A stretch of DNA of 64,000 nucleotides, from positions 1 to 64,000 of the forward strand of contig NZ_AQHN01000070.1 of the NCBI RefSeq assembly GCF_000359745.1, in the 5' to 3' direction. The first letter of the stretch is position 1, and the number at the start of each line of letters is the position of its first letter. Source of the stretch: Rhizobium freirei PRF 81. Its GTDB lineage: Bacteria > Pseudomonadota > Alphaproteobacteria > Rhizobiales > Rhizobiaceae. The notes under the pieces are model-generated. The model did no database searches. It worked only from the letters and a program-made list of their open reading frames with translations, and had not been told where the DNA came from. Positions 60,380-64,000 of the stretch are shown here, piece after piece. The translations under genes were made by a program, and so were the position numbers.

Positions 60380-61150
60380 ATGAGTCAGGTGGAAAAGGCG
60401 CAGGAGTTCGCGCGGCTGCACAAAAAAGGCGAGCCGCTAATCCTTTTCAATATTTGGGACGCCGGTTCGGCGAAGGCAGTCACGGAGGCGGGCGCGAAAG
60501 CTCTGGCCACGGGTAGCTGGTCGGTCGCCGCCGCCAACGGCTTCGGCGACGGTCAGGCCATTCCGCTATCGCTGCTGGCGGTCACCGCCAAGCTGATTTC
60601 GGTGACGAGCCACTTGCCTCTGTCGGTCGACTTCGAGGGCGGCTATGCCGTCGAGCCCGAGGAAGTCGCCGCCAATGTCGAAAAGATCATGGATCACGGC
60701 GCCATCGGCATCAATTTCGAAGATCAGGTGATCGGCGGACACGGCGTCCATCCCATCGAGACGCAAGTCGCCCGCATTCGCGCCATCAGGGAAATGGCCG
60801 ACCGGCGCGAACTGCCGCTCTTCATCAACGCCCGCACCGATCTCTTCCTCCAGGAAAGCGATACGGCGCATCACCAGATCCTGCTCGATGATGCCTATCG
60901 CCGCGCCGATGCCTTTGCCGAGGCGGGCGCCAACGGCTTCTTCGCCCCCGGTCTTGTCGACCCGGAGCTGATTGGGGCGCTCTGCGAACGCTCGTCGCTG
61001 CCGGTCAATATCATGGTGCGCCCGACGACACCCGATAACGAGACCATGGCTGGTCTGGGCGTCAGCCGCATCAGCTACGGCCCGGCGCCCTATCGTTCGG
61101 TCATGGGAATGCTGAAGAGCGAGGCCGAAGCAATCTATCGGCACAATTGA
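60380..61150 (+). CDS. Isocitrate lyase/PEP mutase family protein
   Basis: A 256-residue TIM-barrel of the ICL/PEPM superfamily. PLILFNIWDAGSAKAVTEAG, LPLSVDFEGGYAVEPEEVAA, GINFEDQVIGGHGVHPI and LFINARTDLFLQE are the phosphoenolpyruvate-mutase-like active-site strands. The DFEGGY pair binds magnesium in the family. The catalytic Cys of isocitrate lyases (KKCGH) is absent, which fits a mutase, a hydrolase (oxaloacetate, carboxyphosphonate or related) or a 2,3-dimethylmalate lyase; the substrate is not predictable. GGAGGGG precedes the ATG. It sits between the nucleotidase and argB as a lone gene. Confidence 0.85.
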   Translation: MSQVEKAQEFARLHKKGEPLILFNIWDAGSAKAVTEAGAKALATGSWSVAAANGFGDGQAIPLSLLAVTAKLISVTSHLPLSVDFEGGYAVEPEEVAANVEKIMDHGAIGINFEDQVIGGHGVHPIETQVARIRAIREMADRRELPLFINARTDLFLQESDTAHHQILLDDAYRRADAFAEAGANGFFAPGLVDPELIGALCERSSLPVNIMVRPTTPDNETMAGLGVSRISYGPAPYRSVMGMLKSEAEAIYRHN

Positions 61151-61200
61151 TTGATAGGACTGCAAGCGCTCCGTGGGACACCAGGGAGCGCTAACCTCTA

Positions 61201-62088
61201 TCAGGGAACGATCAGCGTGCCGGCGCCGCGCTCGGTGAAGATTTCGAGCAGCACCGAGTGAGCCGTCTTGCCGTTGAGGATGACGACGCCCTGAACGCCG
61301 GCCTTGATGGCGTCGATGCAGGTTTCGACCTTCGGGATCATGCCGCCGGAAATCGTGCCGTCGGCGATCAGCGCATGCGCCTGGGCGACGGACAGTTCCT
61401 TGATGAGCTGGCCCTGCTTGTCGAGGACGCCCGGAACGTCCGTCAGGAACAGCAGGCGCGTGGCGCTGAGCGCACCGGCGATCGCACCGGCAAAGGTGTC
61501 GGCGTTGATGTTGTAGGTCGCGCCGTCACGGCCGGGAGCGACCGGAGCGATGACGGGGATCATTTCCGACTTGGCAAGCAGGTCGAGCAGCGTGCGGTCG
61601 ACTTCAACCACTTCGCCGACGAAGCCAAGATCGAGCACGCGCTCGATGTTGGAATCCGGATCCTTGATGGTCTTATGCGCCTTTTCGGCGAAGACCATGT
61701 TGCCGTCCTTGCCGCAAAGACCGATCGCCCATTCGCCGGTCTGGTTGATCAGCGCGACGATTTCCTTGTTGATCGAACCGGCAAGCACCATTTCGACGAT
61801 TTCGACCGTCTTGGCGTCGGTGACGCGCAACCCGCCTTCGAATTTCGATTCGATGCCCATCTTCGTCAGCATGGCGCCGATCTGCGGGCCGCCGCCATGG
61901 ACGACGATCGGGTTGACGCCCGACTGCTTCAAAAGCGCGATGTCGGCCGCGAATGCCTTGCCGAGCTCGACATTGCCCATGGCGTGACCACCGTATTTCA
62001 CGACGATGGTCTTGTTTTCGTAACGCTGCATGTAAGGCAGCGCCTGTGCGAGCAGGCTGGCTTGGAGTTCGCTGTGGGCTTCGGACAT
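61201..62088 (-). CDS. argB: Acetylglutamate kinase
   Basis: ArgB phosphorylates N-acetylglutamate in arginine synthesis and, in bacteria of the cyclic pathway, is the arginine-feedback point and PII target. The 295-residue protein has KTIVVKYGGHAMGN (ATP/substrate lysine), NPIVVHGGGPQIGAMLTKMG, and AGRDGATYNINADTFAGAIA. The N-terminal kinked helix (LLAQALPYMQRYENKTI) is typical of arginine-sensitive hexameric ArgB. AAGGA precedes the ATG. glnD is 33 kb upstream and would modify PII. The 180-base divergent gap carries the sigma-gene promoter motif. Confidence 0.96.
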   Translation of the reverse strand: MSEAHSELQASLLAQALPYMQRYENKTIVVKYGGHAMGNVELGKAFAADIALLKQSGVNPIVVHGGGPQIGAMLTKMGIESKFEGGLRVTDAKTVEIVEMVLAGSINKEIVALINQTGEWAIGLCGKDGNMVFAEKAHKTIKDPDSNIERVLDLGFVGEVVEVDRTLLDLLAKSEMIPVIAPVAPGRDGATYNINADTFAGAIAGALSATRLLFLTDVPGVLDKQGQLIKELSVAQAHALIADGTISGGMIPKVETCIDAIKAGVQGVVILNGKTAHSVLLEIFTERGAGTLIVP

Positions 62089-62162
62089 GATGCATCCTTC
62101 GAGAATGTTCGCGGCCTTTTATCTCAAGTTTTTGACAGAGGGAATAATGCTGTCGGCATAAG

Positions 62163-62189
62163 TTGATGCAGTGTCACACTAGCGCCGTC
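62163..62189 (+). promoter_or_regulatory. Candidate ECF promoter upstream of the sigma gene
   Basis: TTGATGC (62163-62169), 15 bases, then CCGTC (62185-62189). The same bipartite motif with the same 15-base spacing (TTGATGC-N15-CCGAC) occurs upstream of the fasciclin gene at 63561-63587. Shared -35/-10 elements of an autoregulated ECF sigma factor and its target gene would look like this. The -10 core CCG resembles that of the mycobacterial SigK promoter. Confidence 0.6.
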
Positions 62190-62268
62190 AAAATTGATCG
62201 CGTCGGCGAGCTTGCCAGGCGGCGCTTTTCTCTTAAAGATGGCATAGGTGTCGCGACCGGGGAGTTGG

Positions 62269-62808
62269 ATGGCAACCGAGGAGATGGAAGCGCTTATCGG
62301 CCGCGTCGCCATGCGTGACCAGAAGGCCTTCGCCGCGCTCTACAAACGCACAAACCCGAAACTCTATGGTGTTTGCCTGCGTATCATCGGCAACAGGGCG
62401 GATGCGGAAGAAGTCTTGCAGGAAGTCTACATCAAGATCTGGCAGCGGGCCGAACAGTTTTCCGCCGCGGAAGGGTCGGCAATATCCTGGCTGACAACGA
62501 TTGCGCGCAATCGTTCCATCGATTTTGTCCGCGCCCGCAAGCCGGTGGCTGACGAAATCGATGCCGCCTATGATCTTGCCGACGGAGAACCCGACCCCGA
62601 AGAACAAGCAGTCGTGAAGGGAGAGGGGAGGCGGATTGACAGCTGCATGGAAGAGTTGGAAGCTGATCGCGCCCGGGCTGTTCGCAGCGCCTATGTCGAG
62701 GGCTTGAGCTACCAGGAACTCGCCGATCAACACTCGGTACCTTTGAATACCATGCGCACCTGGCTGCGCCGGAGCCTGATAAGACTAAGAGAGTGCATGG
62801 ACAGATGA
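62269..62808 (+). CDS. ECF-family RNA polymerase sigma factor (SigK-like)
   Basis: A 179-residue extracytoplasmic-function sigma factor with region 2 (DQKAFAALYKRTNPKLYGVC, EVLQEVYIKIWQRAEQFSAA, AISWLTTIARNRSIDFVRAR) and region 4 (DRARAVRSAYVEGLSYQELA, DQHSVPLNTMRTWLRRSLIR). It is of the SigK/ECF19-like type paired with a RskA-like anti-sigma. The start follows GGGGAG; a GTG seven codons upstream is possible. The anti-sigma gene overlaps its stop by ATGA. A motif shared with the fasciclin gene promoter lies upstream, suggesting autoregulation. Confidence 0.92.
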   Translation: MATEEMEALIGRVAMRDQKAFAALYKRTNPKLYGVCLRIIGNRADAEEVLQEVYIKIWQRAEQFSAAEGSAISWLTTIARNRSIDFVRARKPVADEIDAAYDLADGEPDPEEQAVVKGEGRRIDSCMEELEADRARAVRSAYVEGLSYQELADQHSVPLNTMRTWLRRSLIRLRECMDR

Positions 62809-63518
62809 GTACGCCCGATCAAAGCAAGGGAGGCCGCTCCCGAGACGAAGTCCTGGCAGGAGAATACGTGCTTGGCGTGCTCTCGCTGGAGGATCGGCAG
62901 AAGGTCGAGCGCCGCATGCGCAGCGATCGCCAATTTGCCGCCATCGTCAGCCGATGGGAGCAGAACCTCTCGGAATTCAATGAGGAATACGAAGCGGCGA
63001 CGCCCGCGGCTACGGTATTCCCGAAGATCGAAAAGCGGATTTTCGGAGAAGTCGCCCGCGGCGCCTATCTCTGGAATTCGCTTCTTCTCTGGCGCTCGGT
63101 CGCCTTCGGTTCGCTGTTTCTCGCGGCCGGGGTTCTGGTCTTTGCCATTACGAACGAAAGCGCCTTGCGTCCCTCCCCAGGCAAGCAGCTCTCCGCATCC
63201 CTTGCCGGCCAGAACAGCCCCATCAATCTTCTTGCCAATTATGACGTCGCCAACAGGCGTTTGAAGGTGACGCCGGTCGCTGCGGGCAAGTCCGGCGAGA
63301 AGTCGCTGGAGCTCTGGCTGATTCGCGGCAGCGATCCAGCCGAGGCGCTGGGCATCCTGCCGCAGACCGGCGATGGCGAAATCACCCTGTCGCCGGACCT
63401 TCACGGTAAGTTGACAGAGGGCGCCATCATCGCCGTCAGCGTCGAGCCCTTCGGCGGCTCTCCGACCGGCAAACCCACGGGCGATGTGATCGCGTCCGGC
63501 ACGATCCACTTGCCCTGA
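62805..63518 (+). CDS. RskA-like anti-sigma factor
   Basis: A 237-residue membrane anti-sigma. The cytoplasmic N-terminus (DEVLAGEYVLGVLSLEDRQK, VERRMRSDRQFAAIVSRWEQ, NLSEFNEEYEAATPAATVF) carries the anti-sigma domain, followed by one transmembrane helix (about 97-118, VAFGSLFLAAGVLVFAITNE) and a periplasmic RskA domain with LELWLIRGSDPAEALGILPQ and IAVSVEPFGGSPTGKPTGD. Regulated proteolysis would release the sigma factor on an unknown envelope signal. It is translated from an ATGA overlap with the sigma gene. Confidence 0.9.
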   Translation: MSTPDQSKGGRSRDEVLAGEYVLGVLSLEDRQKVERRMRSDRQFAAIVSRWEQNLSEFNEEYEAATPAATVFPKIEKRIFGEVARGAYLWNSLLLWRSVAFGSLFLAAGVLVFAITNESALRPSPGKQLSASLAGQNSPINLLANYDVANRRLKVTPVAAGKSGEKSLELWLIRGSDPAEALGILPQTGDGEITLSPDLHGKLTEGAIIAVSVEPFGGSPTGKPTGDVIASGTIHLP

Positions 63519-63560
63519 CGAATTTCGCCTCGCGAAAGGCAACAGCGGCTGAAACTCTTT

Positions 63561-63587
63561 TTGATGCGCTCCGTATCTTTTTCCGAC
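63561..63587 (+). promoter_or_regulatory. Candidate ECF promoter upstream of the fasciclin gene
   Basis: TTGATGC (63561-63567), 15 bases, then CCGAC (63583-63587), matching the motif and spacing at 62163-62189 upstream of the sigma gene. The start codon of the fasciclin gene is 38 bases beyond the motif. Both motifs lie in intergenic DNA. Confidence 0.6.
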
Positions 63588-63625
63588 CCCGACTGATCGG
63601 GGTAACAAGAGGAAGAGGAAACGTT

Positions 63626-64000
63626 ATGATCAAGACCGTGTTTCGCGTTGCCGCCGTCGCCGCAATGCTGTCTGCCGCCGCCAGCCTTGCCTATGCCAAG
63701 GATCCCATGGTGGGCGGTGCGGCGATGTACGCCAGCAAGAACATCATTCAAAACGCCGTGAATTCGAAGGATCACACGACGCTGGTCGCTGCCGTGAAGG
63801 CGGCCGGTCTCGTCGACACCCTTGAAGGCAAAGGCCCCTTTACGGTCTTTGCTCCGACCAACGAAGCCTTCAAGCAACTGCCGGCCGGCACTGTGGAAAC
63901 GCTGCTGAAGCCGGAGAACAAGGAAAAGCTGGTCAAGGTGCTGACCTGCCATGTCGTTGCCGGCGATGACATGGCCGCCGCCCTCAAAAAATGGACTATG
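63626..64000 (+). CDS. Fasciclin-domain secreted protein (3' end beyond window)
   Basis: An exported FAS1-domain protein, truncated by the window edge after 125 codons. The signal peptide (VFRVAAVAAMLSAAASLAYA) is followed by the first half of the fasciclin domain: HTTLVAAVKAAGLVDTLEGK, GPFTVFAPTNEAFKQLPAGT and LVKVLTCHVVAGDDMAAALK (H1/H2 boxes). FAS1 proteins mediate adhesion or surface association. It is preceded by the same bipartite motif as the sigma gene 1.4 kb upstream, suggesting it belongs to that sigma factor's regulon. AGAGGAA lies upstream of the ATG. Confidence 0.92.
   Translation, partial: MIKTVFRVAAVAAMLSAAASLAYAKDPMVGGAAMYASKNIIQNAVNSKDHTTLVAAVKAAGLVDTLEGKGPFTVFAPTNEAFKQLPAGTVETLLKPENKEKLVKVLTCHVVAGDDMAAALKKWTM

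Noticed and set aside
61165..61192. Terminator hairpin AGCGCTCC/GGAGCGCT between the PEP-mutase-family gene and argB
   Set aside because: The stem is good, but no T-run follows on either strand; it may only be an mRNA-end hairpin.

Overview
The window is about 64 kb of GC-rich, densely coding chromosome from an alphaproteobacterium of the Rhizobiaceae, most likely Rhizobium or a close relative. The evidence is gene content and order (lptC-lptA-lptB-rpoN-hpf-ptsN; olsB next to a malic enzyme-phosphotransacetylase fusion, then mutS-glnD-murJ; tsaB-rimI-fur/mur-olsA-miaB-phoH-ybeY-corC-lnt-metK-trmB; def-fmt-truA and dapE-dapD), the ornithine-lipid genes, and intergenic palindromic mosaic repeats of the rhizobial RIME type. 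No rRNA, tRNA, CRISPR array, prophage or insertion sequence was seen. No gene-free stretch exceeds about 300 bases.

Layout. Positions 1-4.7 kb hold rph, hrcA, a GFA-family protein, grpE, ptsN and long-form hpf. 5-9 kb hold rpoN and the lipopolysaccharide-transport genes lptB, lptA and lptC on the minus strand. 9.2-11.9 kb hold sppA, ihfB, a LapA-like membrane protein, a GNAT acetyltransferase and a CoxG-like protein. 12-17 kb hold two RNA methyltransferases, lspA and a hybrid histidine kinase. 17-25 kb hold olsB, a class III nucleotide cyclase, malic enzyme, mutS and a small unknown gene. 25-32 kb hold glnD, murJ, a VOC protein, trpS and a universal stress protein. 32-44 kb are a long plus-strand housekeeping run from nfuA to trmB. 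44-51 kb hold a DUF1150 protein, Hsp20, a nucleoside hydrolase, a chemoreceptor, ribokinase and rmuC. 51-57.5 kb hold def, a FitAB-type toxin-antitoxin pair, fmt, truA, an ArsC-like protein, a membrane protein, dapE and dapD. 57.7-64 kb hold a LOG-family protein, an EF-hand protein, a HAD nucleotidase, a PEP-mutase-family enzyme, argB, an ECF sigma/anti-sigma pair and a fasciclin-domain protein cut by the window end.

How the genes work together. Themes are protein quality control (hrcA, grpE, hsp20, sppA), nitrogen signalling (rpoN, ptsN, glnD), envelope building (lpt genes, murJ, lspA, lnt, olsA, olsB), translation initiation (def, fmt) and tRNA modification (truA, miaB, tsaB, trmB), and lysine and arginine synthesis (dapD, dapE, argB).

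The most informative signals are regulatory. A ROSE-type RNA thermometer plus a sigma-32-like promoter precede hsp20. A Pho-box-like repeat precedes olsB. A bipartite motif with identical spacing lies upstream of both the ECF sigma gene and the fasciclin gene. A sigma-70-type promoter overlaid by tandem palindromes precedes the toxin-antitoxin pair lodged between def and fmt. I see no clearly new multi-gene system. The best leads are the sigma/anti-sigma/fasciclin circuit, the small gene whose C-terminus is encoded by half of a perfect palindrome, and the zinc-ribbon cyclase next to malic enzyme.
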